DNA of 64,000 nt, from the NCBI GenBank assembly GCA_003342815.1, contig PTEX01000012.1, forward strand, positions 6,271,825 through 6,335,824, read 5' to 3'. Shown here piece after piece: positions 22,640-36,612 of the stretch. The stretch is from Eudromia elegans. Its lineage: Eukaryota; Chordata; Aves; Tinamiformes; Tinamidae. Position numbers and translations under genes: made by a program. The notes beneath the pieces are model-generated. The model was given only the letters and a program-made list of their open reading frames with translations, had not been told where the DNA came from and did not search any database. Numbering within the stretch: position 1 is the first letter of the stretch; each line of letters starts with the position of its first letter.

Positions 22640-25600
22640 GTGAGTTTGAAAATAACCCTCTGTACACTGTGTACAAATAAATATTGGACTCAGAGTCATA
22701 TTCTGCTTTAATGTATTTCAGTGTACAAGATGCATTAGAGTGAATGAAACGCACTGATTCAAATATACACGAAGTGTCTGGAGTTTTGTGGAAATGCTTA
22801 AAATATGCAATGTTGTTTACAATTTAATAGTTCAGTGCTTGAGGTATTCTTTCACCATGGTGAGAAAAGAGAAATCAGCAAAGAGAAATCAGCAGCTACA
22901 AAGGCTACTATATTTCTAGTCTGCTCTTTTATAAAATATAAAGGAAAAGGATAAAAAAAAATTACTCTTCACCTTTTTTTATGAAATTAACAACTACAAA
23001 AAAGAACTTAAAAGATTCACTTCAATGTGGCATGCTGGAGCCAGAACAGCTGAAATAAACAAGTGCTTTAAGAAATTAATAAGCTCCAAAAGTGCCCGGC
23101 TACGCCTTTAATTATATTTATGTGCATGCACACATACATGTATAGAATACATATTTGTTTTATCTTAAAGAAAACATCATTTTATGTCAAATTATCTTCA
23201 GTACTGCAGTACTTAGTGCTCTGTAGAAGTTTTCTCTAAAGATTATTTGAAAGGCACCGCCCATTTCACCATTTAAATTCCTTGTTCCTGTAAAATCTTC
23301 CTTAGTTTGTTGCTGTGTGTTGTCACCAAACACATTAAATGTTTTGAGGTATGGAAGGTTTATATATAATAAAGAAGTTTGTGCTAGTTGACTTGCATGT
23401 TCTTTCCTCCCTCTTTCTTACTCTAGCAAACCAAAACAAGTGAGAGAATTGCTTGAACTTGTCTGTGGATGTTGAGCAAAATTCATCTGGAAATCATTGT
23501 AACGTTGCTGATAGCTGAATTCTATCTAAGTATTGCTTTTAAATTCTGTACACTTTGTTATTTAATCAAAATATGAATGGGAAAGGTAGGAGCTGAGGTT
23601 AGCATTGGTCTGTGGAAGTTTCTTACTCTTGTGGGATATATTTAATTCAGCTTATCTCAGAAGGCTCTGAGATGACAATAGGCTTTGGCTTGTTAGGTCT
23701 GGTTTTCATGAAAATACCATACTTTTGTTTATATCCCCTTTTCAGTGTGTAGTTTTGTGCTATAAATTATACTGATAAGATTTGCAGTGGTGGATTACAC
23801 TTTGAAGACACATCTGTTGTAGAAACCAAATCACCCCTGCACTTTGATCTGTGATGGAAAAAACAATAAGCCAGTTCAAAACAAGAAGGAAGCTTCCCAT
23901 GGCTAGATGAACAGTACTTGATCACTTTTTTTTGTTTTGTTTTCGTTTTATGTTATTGCATTTACAGAGGAGAACACACATTAATTCTTACAAACATGTC
24001 AGAGATATTTTCTTGGTTAATGAGCACATAAATATCAGATGCAAGACAGCAACCAATAGGATAGTGAGAGAGGAAGATGAACTATAGGTAGAATTAGCAT
24101 TTCTGAAAGTAAGAAAGATATGGTAAGCTAAAAAAGATTTGCAGCTGGTAAACATATGAAAAAGAAGGTAAGAAGGAAAAGGCATTAGGTCAAATTATCC
24201 TAATTTGGGTCATAGTTAAGAATGAATGAGTACTAAAAATGAGGAATCATAAGAAATGTAAGATGTCATGTACAGCAGTGTTTTCCTTAGGTGTCTAGGA
24301 GGATATGGAATCGGGACTGGAAGCTTATAAGTTAATTGTTTTTTCAGTTTTGGTGAAAATAATGAAAAAGTATCTTTGGAGGAGTTGGTAAAAGTCTGGT
24401 TATTAAAAAAAGAAACCGAGGTAAAAATGGAGTAGTTTTATCTGGTGTAGCCAAAGGTTGAAAAAGAATAAATTGTAAGATTAGTAGTAATGAAAAGCAA
24501 AGGATTTTTGAATAATATTAGATCCAAGCCAAGAAACATTTAGATTAAGCATCAGATTAAGATGCTGTGTTCTGGAGGAATAGGGAAGTTAACAAATTGC
24601 ATCCACGCCATAGATCTGGGAAAGAAAAAGACAGATTTGCAAGTAATTAACGATATTTCTTTTAACAGGCTTATTATGGAGACTGGATACATGGAATCGT
24701 ATTAACATTTGCATTTACGGCTTTGTTTTGCATCTGAAAATGAGTATCTCTGCATAAATTATTTTTGGGAGTTTGTGGTTGCTACGCTCTCATTTGGCTT
24801 TTAAATTCAAAGGGAAGTGTATTATTTGTCTCAATGAGGAATTACGTATTTGCTTTGGAAAGCAGCTCCTCATACACGTGCTGCTTAGAAGGTGATCTCT
24901 GTAGATGCAGCACAGTTAGACTTCACCTAAGTCATTCAAAGTCTGTAACCCCATCTCCAACTTTATTTGGTTTTAACCCATGTAGGAAACTCCTTAGTTA
25001 AGAGAGGTGCTGTGACAACTGCTGCCACTGCTGGCTGCCAGCGCGGCCTTGATCTGTGACAAATGTCTTGTGAAATCCCGAGCCCCTGGCTACAGGGACA
25101 GTGCTGGGACAGCGTGAGCCTGCATGGCTCTGGGCATTGCTCTTTCTTCATGTGCTCATGACTGACTGTTCAGTAAATCCCATCCATCAGTACAAGGACT
25201 AGTATTTTAATACAGATATAACATCTGTGCATTATAGTGAAATATAAAATTACTTGTAAAATGTTACTCTTCAAGAGTAAGAGTTACATAAACACTGTCA
25301 AAAGCAGGCCTTGACCAGTAAGGCCAAGGCAATGTACACAATCAATCATGTTTACACTCTAGACTCGGTAATTTTGTACATGTACTGAGTTCTCTAAACC
25401 TGCCAGATTCTTTCCCAAAGCTCTTTTCCTTCTGTTCTCTCTTGCTTTCTTCTGGAAATCTCATTCATTATGACTGAATGTTTAATTTTGTTGTCAGCTG
25501 CCTAAACTAAACTAAACAGTAGGAAAATAAACACCAAGAAAATTATTTTGCTTTTAGTGTTTTTTAAGAATTGCACAGCTTTTCAGATCCAAGAGCTAGA

Positions 25601-28600
25601 ATGATGCTACAGTTTTAAAGTTAAGCATCACTAAACTATAAGTAATTGAGAGAAAGATTGAAAGCTTTTGGATATTCAGTGTTCAATCTGTGGGGAACTT
25701 TTGTTTTGATGGAACTGAAATAGAAGGATTGCAAGGCATTCAGCTTGTTCTTTAGCTTTAAAATTTAAATTTCCTGTAACTAGATAAAATATACATTATA
25801 GAAATATGGCTTAAATATGGTAACTAATCTACAGCTAATCAGTGGTGTTGAAAACCACTGACTTTAAAAAGTGCCAAACAAAATGAAGACACTGGTTGGA
25901 TTGTCTTAGTATGATACAAACATTTTTGAAGTTTCCCATAGGTTTTAGAAAAGCTGCTGTGGTGAGCACCATGCCACTAGTTGAAAGAGAAGGTCTGGAA
26001 GTTAACAGAGCAAGCTGAGATTTTCAGCAGTTCTCTGTCCATGTACAGAGTGGGTAGGTCGGTTCTTTTTGATCTTTGTACAACAGCACTCTCTTCACAA
26101 TTAGGAAATCTTGAGACTGTTCCAGTTACTCGTAATGAAGTTTTATGTAGTGCATAAAATCGCATCATAAATTCCTTAATTAAATGCTGTTACAGATGGA
26201 GGCCTGCAAATGCAAAGAGTAGGACTCTGACAAATTTAAAGCATAATAATCCTCCAAAATGTATTATTTTTTTTCCTTTATTGATGCTTTTTTCTAAGCA
26301 TGTAAGTGAGAATTATGATGTTGAATTGATGCCAGTGAAATGGGGATGTGTAGGTATAAGCTTGGTGTGTGCCTCAGGGAATACTCTAATTCCATTAGTG
26401 AGAAGGTAGGATAAGATAAAGGAGGTGCAATTCTATTACAGATATTATTCGATTTGTGTGGCATTAGGTAAATAGATACCCAGAAGAAACAGGGATCTGT
26501 AACTTCTGTTCATTAAAAACCAAATTTCTCGGTATATTGAAAACTAACAACGTTTTCCAGTTTAGCACAAGGGTTATTAGATAGGTAAGACAAGCATTAA
26601 TTTCTCTAGTTTGTTTCACTTACTAAAAATATCTAAAGAATTAGAGTGCTCTCAACAGTTGTTACCTCTTGATAGATTTTATACATAAAAAAGTAATATA
26701 TAAAAAAGTAGTATGATTCTTTTCTGAGGTTCTTTTCAGTATCAGTGCATACTTAATATGTTGAATTCAGTGCCATAGTAAATAACTTCTGTGTACAGTA
26801 ACTTGAGAGAATTATTTAAAAACGCTCTTGGATAAGGAAGTGCTTCACCTTCTAAGCAATGGGCTAAGATGTAAATTTTTATGCTGGAATGGTTTTTCTA
26901 TGCTTAAACATATCTTCTGAAATATCTGTATTGGCCACTGTCAGGATGTATTTATGTGTCTGTCTATGCTGCTCTGCTCTGACTGAGGATCATCCAGACT
27001 GTTCTGTTTATAGTTGTCTTGCTGAGTCTTTTACTTTACTCCACACCTTTTCTTTTCCTTCTACCCTGAAAAATGACCAATTGCTTTGTGGCTAGAGACA
27101 GTAATTTTCTTTTGATAGTGTTTTTCATTCTTTCTCAGAAGTACCCTAGAATCAAAACTCGAATACAGATGGGAAATCCTCCTGAGACTGACAACCCAAC
27201 GACCTGTCTGGTCAGGCAGTTTTATTTTAATAAAAACATATACTAGACTTTTTATTTGATGCTGTTCTTCATGATCTTATTTAAATCTAAAATTATTTTC
27301 TAAATGGATGCTCTACAAAGAAATGAGTGATATCACTGGGATGTTTTTTAAAAAATATCAGTATTATGTGAAGGATGGAACTAATCAGGGCTTTATACAG
27401 AGTGGTGTCTTGAGTTTTCAGATTCCATACAAAAGACTTCTACATCACACCTTAAAAGTTGCAAAAGTAGCTGGAATTTCATCTTCCCTGGCTGAAGATG
27501 GCTGTACTGTGTTATGGCAGTAGCACCTACTGTAGCATGTAATTTGGAGCAGTAAAAGCAGAAGAGTGAATCAAATAGTGCTGAAATAGCTGCTGAGGCT
27601 TCTCACACTTCTGCTATATGTGGCTTGTAGTTTTTGCTTTGGACTGGATTGTTTGGTCCTTTTTAAGTGAATGTCCCATAACTCAATTCCAAGCTGTCAG
27701 AATCACACAAATCTTGCCTTCCCTAGCTGCAAATTCCCCTGGGAAGTGTTCTGCTTTCCTTTCACCTACCTCATTGCTGCTGCATTTCCTTCCAGAGGAT
27801 ACCCTGGGCAGCTTACGTGCTGTAGGGGTTGTGCAGGATGCTATAGGCTACCCCTCGCACCTACCCCAAATCCCTGCTGATCTGGGGATCCCTGCTGACC
27901 TACACCCACCTCGTCCCTGGAGTGGATGCAGTGGCATTCATTTCATGTGGGACTGGAAGTGGTGCCAATTCGTAAGTGTGATGGAACTGCTATTACATCC
28001 CAACCCCTTCTTGGGGTCCCCTGTCCCCAAGCCAGGAAGGAAAAGGTCCAGCCCCTGTACTCTTCCACTAAATCTCCAACTCTTCCTGAATCCACACAAC
28101 TTGTTAGCATGTGAAAACTGTTTGTTTTTCAACCTGATAAGGTTTAGAACGCCTTTTTTGAGCATATGGCGGAATTTCTGCTTTAGTGTCCTCTACAATT
28201 CTTTTGGTATGGACATTAGCTTCTCAGTAAACCACTGGGGTGCCTGTGTAACTTGCTTTAAGGCTCCCTTATTTCTCCAAACCAGAACTGCTAATGCAGA
28301 GCTTGAGTTTGGTGGCAGGCTAAAATGCTGCTGCACTCACAAGGGATTTGTAACTTAAGTTCAGAACGTCAAAGATGAACGCATACCTCAGTTTAATATG
28401 CTTGGTCTGAAATGAAAATGAATCAATTACTTAAGTGGCAAATGTATTTAAGCAATAAAGCAGTCCTAAATTTTCAAGGAAGAAAAAAAACACAAAAAAG
28501 CAGAAGCAAATGTCATACTTCTAGGAACATAGTGCCTGTGAAAGACTGAGTGATAAAGAATCCTCTCTTAATATAAGCCATAAATGACAGTAACCTTCAC

Positions 28601-30786
28601 CAGACTGGAAGTTTTTATGACTTTTAGTAGTTTAATGCAATGTCACTTCTTCTCCTTGCAGACAGAATGATTGCCTGGGCAAAGTAAACCTGCTTCAAAG
28701 TGTTCCATAGTCTTTCAAAGAGCTCTGGATGGAGAGAGTGTTTTATTGTATATCATGTGGTCCATACATTCCACAGCTGTCAGGAGGAAGAAGGGAAGGA
28801 CATGAGGAAAATTACAGATATTCTTTTATTGGGTTATTGCCTTTGGTAACATTAGACTCTCCTGACTGGGGAGGTTAACTGCAGACAAGTAATCAGTGTG
28901 CATGCATGGAAGACATGTGGTTCCTGCCTGCAGCATATATTCCACTTTAAATCCCTGTCCTTGATAGGTTTCGATAAAAAACCACTTCGGGACACTCCAG
29001 TCTCTTCACACTCTCCTGCCTACTTAAAGAATGTTAAAGTTGTGCAGCCAAGCACTGAAGTTATGTTGCTTATACACAAGCACTGGGGAAAGCTTCTGTT
29101 ACTGACTTTCTAATTTTAATCTTTAAATGGTCCCTTTCCTTCACCAGACAAATGCTGCCTTTTTTATCATTAACAACAATCCTTGCCCTTCATTATGTTT
29201 AACTTTCGATTGCTTGCAATCCACAACGGTACTGAATGGAGAATCACTCCTTAGATCCTGGCTTAGTTTCCTCTGATCTTCCTGTCAACAGGCTGCTAGA
29301 GAGTCTTGCATGCAGCAAAGATAGTTTAGTCCCCCCAGGCCTCTTGAGGGCGAGGTGATGCTATCTCTGTGTCCAAATTAGTTTGCAGAGTTTTAATGTT
29401 TTCGTAATAGCAAGTACACAAAGGGCATTTGAAGACCATGCTACTATCTTTATTTACAATTACTTGTATCAATCCTATCTAGAAATTGCTGTAGATACCG
29501 GTGATATGGCTATAAATTCTAGCTGTGTACCTGTACAAGTCCAGCTTATTTGTGATCATCTTGATGCCTGTCAGAATTTTGTAGACTATTGATAGATATC
29601 AACAGTTTTATGTTTGAAAATATTTTCTTGGTTTATCATTGAAGTTTAGTACAGGAGATCCAACAGACAATTCAGCCATGTACCTTGAGTTCTGCTGAGC
29701 TTGGAGCTTGGGGTTGTGATGACTGCCTTGTAAACATTCTCTCTGTCCTGCAGATATGTCATTAACCTTGCTGGTGCAAGCATGCCTGCTTGGGGGGCCT
29801 GTGTTTTTGTGTTCTTAGCTCCCTGGGCAGAAGTTAAGAAATACACTCAGTTTGATTGTGGACGAGCCGTATATTTAATGGAAATACGGGTCAGATGTGT
29901 TTGGAGCTTGTGGATGTTACTGAGTCAGGTTGCAGGAGGTCTGGACATGTAGTCCCACTGAAGAGAGGAACGGTGAGGTAATGCCGTTTTTTCTTCTTGA
30001 GTATGTTTGTTTGATAGAATTTTAAGGCTTTGAGTTAGAATTGGCCCAGCTTTTCTTGAATATGAGCATACCAGCAAGCACTGAATGAATTACTGACTCT
30101 GTTTTTTTCTGTCTCATTTCTACAATGCTAGTCCTTTGCTGCCGTGTCTGTCTTAAGGCTTCTATGTACCCAAAAAAGAAATGGGTGAGGGGAAGCAAGA
30201 GGACAGAAAGGTTTCTTAAATATATGTACACTTAGATTCATGTACTCCTGTGAATTTGTATTAGCATTTGGTGAGATTTTTTGTTAGGTACCAAGAGGTC
30301 TACAGCCTTGCAGGACAGGAAATTGGAAAACTTACCTTGTGCATAGTGTTATGTTTCGAATTTGGTTAGTTAGGACAGAATTCATGCTATGAAATATACT
30401 GTTTATGTACATTTTTGAAAGTTAAAACTGAGAAATATAATCATCTGGATAAAAGAGTGAAAAAAGAGAATGGTTAAAATAGAAAATTTGCAAAATTTTA
30501 ATTAAAAAATTATAACCTTTTTTGTTATAATATATGAAGCAACTGTAGTGTATTTTCACTTTACAGGAAAAGATGTGTTTCCTTTTTTTGTTTGTGTAGG
30601 TTTTTGCATTGTTTTGTTTTTATAAAAAAGAAATGATCCTAAATGTGTTAAATTTGGACTGTCTCATTCATCATCTTTCTCTGTCTTTCTGGCTTTTCCC
30701 TTCAGTGTCTTGGTTCTGTTAATTGTGTCAGAATTGTTTTTATGGGGAAAGACTTCTAATATATTCTAACCATTTTGTCAGTACAG
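22640..30786 (+). other. ACSS3: ACSS3 intron 2 (8.1 kb)
   Basis: This AT-rich intron has only low-complexity stretches and no clear transposable element. A somewhat GC-richer segment at about 27690-28120 carries a 246-codon open frame on the + strand, which I cannot assign to any family (see findings). The intron ends with TTTTGTCAGTACAG before exon 3. Confidence 0.8.
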
Positions 30787-30975
30787 GTCTCCAAGTTAGC
30801 TGATGTAATGGTGAAGCATGGTGTGAGGAAAGGAGACCGTGTGGTCATCTACATGCCCATGATTCCACAGACAGTGTACTGTATGCTGGCTTGTGCAAGA
30901 ATAGGAGCCATCCATAGCCTTATTTTTGGTGGATTTGCTTCTAAAGAGCTTTCTGTTCGCATTGATCACGCAAAG
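30787..30975 (+). CDS. ACSS3: ACSS3 exon 3 (AMP-binding domain, N-terminal part)
   Basis: This exon is 189 nt and encodes exactly 63 codons, from VSKLADVMVKHGVRKGDRVV, through IYMPMIPQTVYCMLACARIG, AIHSLIFGGFASKELSVRID to HAK. 'GV.KGDRVVIYMPMIPQ' and 'ACARIGAIHS.IFGGFA...L..RI' are hallmark blocks of acetyl-CoA-synthetase-type enzymes (A1/A2 core regions). Phase is 0 at both ends and the donor is AAG|GTAACA. The reading frame runs a further 15 codons into the intron before a stop, so retention would truncate the protein. Confidence 0.97.
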
Positions 30976-33900
30976 GTAACAAATGTCTTGAACAACAAAA
31001 GTCATTGCAGTAGTTATTAATGTGAACCAATGTCAAAGGTTTTGTTTGTTTGGTTTGTTTTGTTTTTTTGATTTACGTTTTTGGTTTTTTTTCCACTAAG
31101 GATAATATTTCTCTTTATGTTGGAAGCAGTTCTGATCTGACATCAACATCCAGCAGTGAAGTGTGAACAAAGTGCTATTTTTATGCTGAGAATAGTATTT
31201 TATAGCAGCCATTGAGATAAAACTTTAAAAGCTTTTTAAGGAAGCTGGACTTTATGATACTGCCCTCTGTTTAGAATATACTTTATGTTTCTGTTTGGCA
31301 ACCCTTTGCTCTCAAACCTCACCTTAAAATTAGCTTTTCACTCAATGTTTTCCTCAAGAATACAAAAATCTATGTGGTCCAGCCTAAGTCTTTATGTGTT
31401 TGCTTTATGGGTTTGCAAATTAAGTAGTAAGTTCAGCTGTAGCTCTACTTCATCTAATTTAGACATGAATCAAGGCAGCTAATGAACCAATTGTGTTAAA
31501 AAGTAGCACTGTAGAGAACATTGGTGATAGTTATGTGGTTTTAAAGGCTTTCAAGTTAAGTGTGTTTGTGAAGCATTATTTAAGTTTTTGGCATAATGTT
31601 ACTTAAATAATAAACTTAATAACTTAACTGTGCTGTGCATATTAGTAACTTGTGTGTGCAAATTAGCTATCCATGCTCCTACCACAGGTTTCTATCCCCC
31701 TTTGTTTCCTATTAAGACAACATTTACAAACAAAGCAAAAGTTTTTTGTCCTCTTGCTCAGTCACCTGGATTGTTCAGGTCATCTGTGGTAGCAGGTATC
31801 ATTGCATCATCCGGGTTAGATGTGTAAGCAGTACGAGGAATGAAGCCTGCAAGGTTTGTGAAAAACCTCACTTAGATTTTTGCTTATGGAAGTGCTCTTT
31901 ACATAACTAAGACTTGAATTTTCTGAATAGCTGTAAAGAAATAGTCCTTTTAAAAAGTTATCAGCTCAAATGGTGTTGCTTCACTCCCTTCCCTCCCCCA
32001 ACACTTTTTAACAAGCGAGAAGCCAATAAAATGTCTCAGATGGTTTGCTGGAATTGCGACCTTGTGTAGGGGAACACTAACAGCGGCCTCATAGTTTTTT
32101 GCCTCTTACCCTTTCCCTCATTTTCTAAAACAAGATGTAAAAACACTTTTAACTTTTAGAATCTTTTGAATAATATGGGAAAAAAGCTGCTAAATTCTAA
32201 AAAGGAAAGAAGTTGTGGCACAAAATATCTAGTGTTTATTTTTAGAGTATTTTGCACGTATCAATTAATTAATCCAAATGGACTTTTTTCATATGGACCA
32301 AGGAAGACAGAAAGGTAATGATAATCCTTGCTACACCCATGAAAATGAAAGCAGATAAAATGATTTTACTCAAGGTTACTTGGCAAGTGTTCTGCACAGC
32401 TAGCTCTAAAATACTGCCTACAGGCCAAGAATTAAGTTCTAATTTACCTTGTCTTTTTTCTCCTTTTTTCTTCTGGATGATTTTTGGTTAATTTAATGTG
32501 TGATGAAGGGATTAGAAAAGAGGATGGCTACATTCTCAGTGTAAATTTCAAGATTTGCCTTACTTTTGTAACACTGTAAAGCTTTCTTGATGAGTGAATT
32601 AATGTTACTGAGATTATTTTAAAGACACAAGTATAAGTGACTGTGATGAATGACATTCTGCTGAACTCAAAATGTAATTGAAGCTCTTGAAAAGAAACAG
32701 CCGTTTATTAGGCTTTTATGTGAGTTAATTTAGGTGTTGCAGTATAGGACTTAATACTGGTAAGATTAGCTAGAAAGAGTTAAAGACTTTGGAAGGGGGA
32801 GCTGGCTTTGAGATGCTCCTTTGGAAGAAAGGTCAGACTTTAAATTTCATCGGAATATGTAAGTGAAGGAAACAAAAAGCACCTTTTTTGTGAGTATAGC
32901 AAGGTATATATGCTGCACCAGCTTGCCTTAATTTATCTTGAATTTTAAATAGCTCTGGGAATGCTGCAAAGTCCTGCAGTTGATAATTGTTAGTCTTGTC
33001 AGGTATTAGCAGTGCTATAGACGTTATAAGGTGAATTGTGATGAAGAGATAGAAAGTGCAAGAATAGGCATTTCCTGGCGTCTCTCCTTTCATACAAATT
33101 TGAGAATATATAGTTTGCAATATTGAAACAACAGGTAATTCTGCAAAGCATTAACTCTCTTTTGAGAAATGAACATGATACTTATTCGAACACTTTATCT
33201 TACTAAACTGAGAATACTGAAAAGGATCCTTCAAAAACAAAATGGTTATATGCATGTTTAATAGATGCTCTGCTTGCAACAGCCGAGCTGTCTTGTCTCT
33301 TTTGATCATTTTATGGCAATTTTGGAGGGCTTTTTAGATTTTAAAAAGTCCATATATTGAGAAATGAAAATAATGGAGTTTTTCAGACAACTGATTTTTG
33401 AAAACAATTTGGATTAAAACAGTATTATGATTTGCAAGTGAGCAGTTCTTTGAAATGGAAAATGCATGAAACACCACAGTTTTTCAAAGCCATCTGTTAT
33501 TATCTTCCATGGAGGACGGAAATGCTATATTCTTCTCTCCTTCATAGTTGACACATTTTGAGGTTTCAGCAAGACATCCTTGGAAAGAAAGATAGAGCTA
33601 ATATGTGATAGTTTGTTCTGAATAAGACATGATTCCTGCATGCAGACAGGGCTACAAATGGTGTCCTCTGCTTCCCGTCCCAAGATAAGGAGCTCATCTA
33701 CGTGATGAGGAAGCAAGCCAAGCAGCAGCTTCAGAAGGGCAGTTACCTTGTTGGCGTGCAGGAGCGGAGTGCACGAGAGAGAAGCATCTATGTGTTTTCT
33801 TGAGAAAAGATAGTGATTTAATAAAGTTCAGTGCAGACAGAACAGTGATTTCAGGAGATTTGATGTCAAAGTACACTCAGTTGTTTACCACACGGAGGAA

Positions 33901-36201
33901 AAGATCAGATAGAATTGTCATATTGTCAAGGAGACCCTCCCGTTCAGTGGGCACCCGTGCTTTCCATACTGCTCCTCAGAGGAATCTGGGAGCAGCTCGA
34001 CCCCAGCAGCTGCCTTGGTTAGCGCTTGCTCTCTAAAGGATTATGTGCACAATCAATCCGTGATGCAGCCTAGCAAAGTTTGCAGAGTTCCAGGGTTCTA
34101 TTAGGCACTTGCCAAGAATCTGGGAGGGAGTGGGAATCTCTTGACCTTAGTGTCCTCCAGGACCCTCGAAAGGCATCGCTGACCAAGGGAGAAGTTGTAC
34201 CTTCAACCCTGCTGTGCAGGAAAGCTCAAGGGCTCTGGGCTGCCCCCTTTTTGGGGGGTAGTTAGGCAGATTTGCAGTCATATTTGCTTTCTGGCTGTGT
34301 TTGGGTAGACACATGCTTAGTTAGTCCCCAGTTATGTGCTGGTTACAGGGAGATCAGCTTGGAAGGGCTGAGGGAAGATCTCAAGGTGAGGGAAGGGAAG
34401 CACACCCTCACTCATAGTGAGGCAGCCCTCTCTTGCCTTGTCTCTAAACACTATTTGTTCTTGTAATACATGTTTAACTTACATATTGAAGATTAGAAAG
34501 CAATAATGTTTTTTTTTCTGTTTGTATGGTACAATTCAGGTCCATTTGTGTAGATCACTGTGGTATACCTAACAAATAAATACATGTGGTAGCGGGACCT
34601 GGGTCACACACAGCACAAAGGAATGTGGGAGCAGAGATGGAAGTAATGTCAGGAGGCAGAGAGGTAAAACACTAGAAAACAGCAGTGAAAACTCCGAATG
34701 ATCCAGTGGGTTGCACAGAGTAGTCCATGATGCTTCCAGGCAGTAACTGTCATTCAGGAGAGATTTAATCTTGGCCAGCTTAGGGTTGGTATTTTTAGAC
34801 TTCTTTACTGTGTGTGATGTATTTGGTTAGCAGAAGTAGCACCATTTATAAATGACTGTAAACTTGGCATTGACAGCAGTTTATCATCATAACAATTAAA
34901 TATAACAGTGTTAATATGTTAATTACAGTGTAATTTCAAGGTAGCCTCCAGATGCCTTTTCAGTTAAGGGCACTGTGTTTTATCTTCTTCCATGAAAATC
35001 ACTGTAGCAAAAAAAAAAAAAAAAAAAGGAAAGATGACAAATGCTGAAGTTTTAAAGCTCATGTGAAACCTGTATTTTATATGTGAAATAATTAGCAAAC
35101 TTCCCTGAATGGAGGACTTAGGCTGCAAGAAAACAATTCAATCTGTGCTTTCTGTGCAAAGTTTAATGCAGCCTTAACTGTGGCACTGCGGTGTGTGCTT
35201 CCCTAATGAGATTTATGCTAATGTATGCAATTAGTAAACTAGCTTGATTACACTGTGAGGTGCACAAGATAAATGTCTTCCTTTCAAAACTCAAAAAGCA
35301 GGAGATTTAGGCCTTGTTCTTCAATGGGAATATCTCCTAACAGTCTGTTTGTTGCTACCGTGTATTTCCTGAAATACTGCAAGCAAAAAATTACTATCAG
35401 ATTTCAGTTTGTGACTTTGAGTCTTGAGTTAAAACGTTTTGTATGCAATGAGAAAAGTTTTTTGTCTTAAATTAGGGAGTTTTACATAAAGCCTGAGATT
35501 TATTTTATGTAAAAAATAATTGCATCTGATGAATCTATGATATTATTCTGTTATTGTAGAAGTTATTCAATAAGAAACAAGAAATTAGGATTTTAGTGGA
35601 TTTGCATCCTGATCGTGCAACCTTCACTTGAAAGGCTGTAATTTTACTTTCCTCTTGGATGTTATGACCTCAGCTTATTCATTTCTGATATTTCAAGTTT
35701 CTTCTATCTCTGTTTGCTTTCTTATTCCTCTTTTTTTTTACCTTCCTGTGTTGTTCAATTACAAACTGAGAAGAAAAACCAGAAGTGCTACAGAGAGTTC
35801 TCTAAGATGCCACTAGGCACAGGCAGACAGGAGGAAGTCCAAACAGAAAAGATAATTCTTGAGCTAACTGTACAGCTTTTTCTGAATGGGTACTAATATG
35901 AAGATGTATTTTTCCATCTGTTTAGTGTTTTTCAGAAACTTTATATTACTGAATTGTTACTCAAATGTAGTTGAAAATGACCAAAAGCATCAAAAGGTAT
36001 AAGTGTGCTGCTGAGTAACGACCAGACCTAGCAACAGCAAGATCACAGAAGCTTCGTTTCCTTAGAAAACTGATCTGAACCCATTTCTACTTAGCTGGAG
36101 ATAGATTGTATACATTATGCTACATTAACTGAGTAATTTAATGGAAAAAAGTAGATTGTATAATACTTACATATATTAACAACCTAACTCATTTATTTTA
36201 G
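30976..36201 (+). other. ACSS3: ACSS3 intron 3 (5.2 kb)
   Basis: This is AT-rich non-coding sequence with a T/GT-rich stretch just after the donor (about 31040-31095), a 19-A tract (35009-35027) and a complex AT-rich segment at about 34840-35270 listed as a finding. No transposable element is clear. A weak MIR-like run near 32310-32410 was too degraded to annotate. It ends with ATTTATTTTAG. Confidence 0.8.
35009..35027. repeat. Poly(A) tract, 19 bp
   Basis: An uninterrupted run of 19 A residues in intron 3. There is no adjacent retrocopy that I can recognise. Confidence 0.9.
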
Positions 36202-36336
36202 CCTAAACTTATTGTAACAGCAAGTTTTGGAGTAGAGCCAAAAAGGAAAGTGGAATACATATCTCTTCTGGAAGGAGCACTAGCAAGAGTGCAGAGCAAA
36301 CCTGAGAAAGTTCTCATTTACAGGCGACCTAACCTG
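36202..36336 (+). CDS. ACSS3: ACSS3 exon 4 (AMP-binding domain, linker region)
   Basis: This exon is 135 nt, 45 codons, phase 0 to 0, reading PKLIVTASFGVEPKRKVEYI, SLLEGALARVQSKPEKVLIY, RRPNL. 'PK.IVTASFG.EP.R.VEY' and 'KP.K.LIY.RPN' are family-typical. In ACS enzymes this region forms the surface segment between the N-terminal subdomain and the ATP-binding loop. The donor is CTG|GTGAGT. The next exon follows after only 276 bp. Confidence 0.96.
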
Positions 36337-36612
36337 GTGAGTGCACAAGGATTGTGCCTTACATTAACTTCCAGATGTGTACAGGGTTCATGTACTTTTC
36401 TCTTTTACAAGGAAAATAGATTTTGGTATATGTGTTATAGTTTATTTTCTATAGGAATTTTATATTTATAAGATTTATAAATAATAAATAGAAATAATAA
36501 ATAAATAGAACTAATGCAACAGAGAGATTACAGAAAAATACATGTCTTTTGAACCACTTTTATTTTATTCTACCTGTTTTATTTGCACATTTCTGTGTTT
36601 TCCAATTGGCAG
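36337..36612 (+). other. ACSS3: ACSS3 intron 4 (276 bp)
   Basis: This short AT-rich intron contains an ATAAATA-rich stretch (about 36470-36512). It runs from GTGAGT to TCCAATTGGCAG. There are no internal features. Confidence 0.9.

Noticed and set aside
32310..32410. Further MIR-like run (ACTCAAGGTTACTTGGCAAG)
   Set aside because: Too degraded and the motif order is incomplete compared with the copies at 3.8, 53.3 and 63.6 kb.
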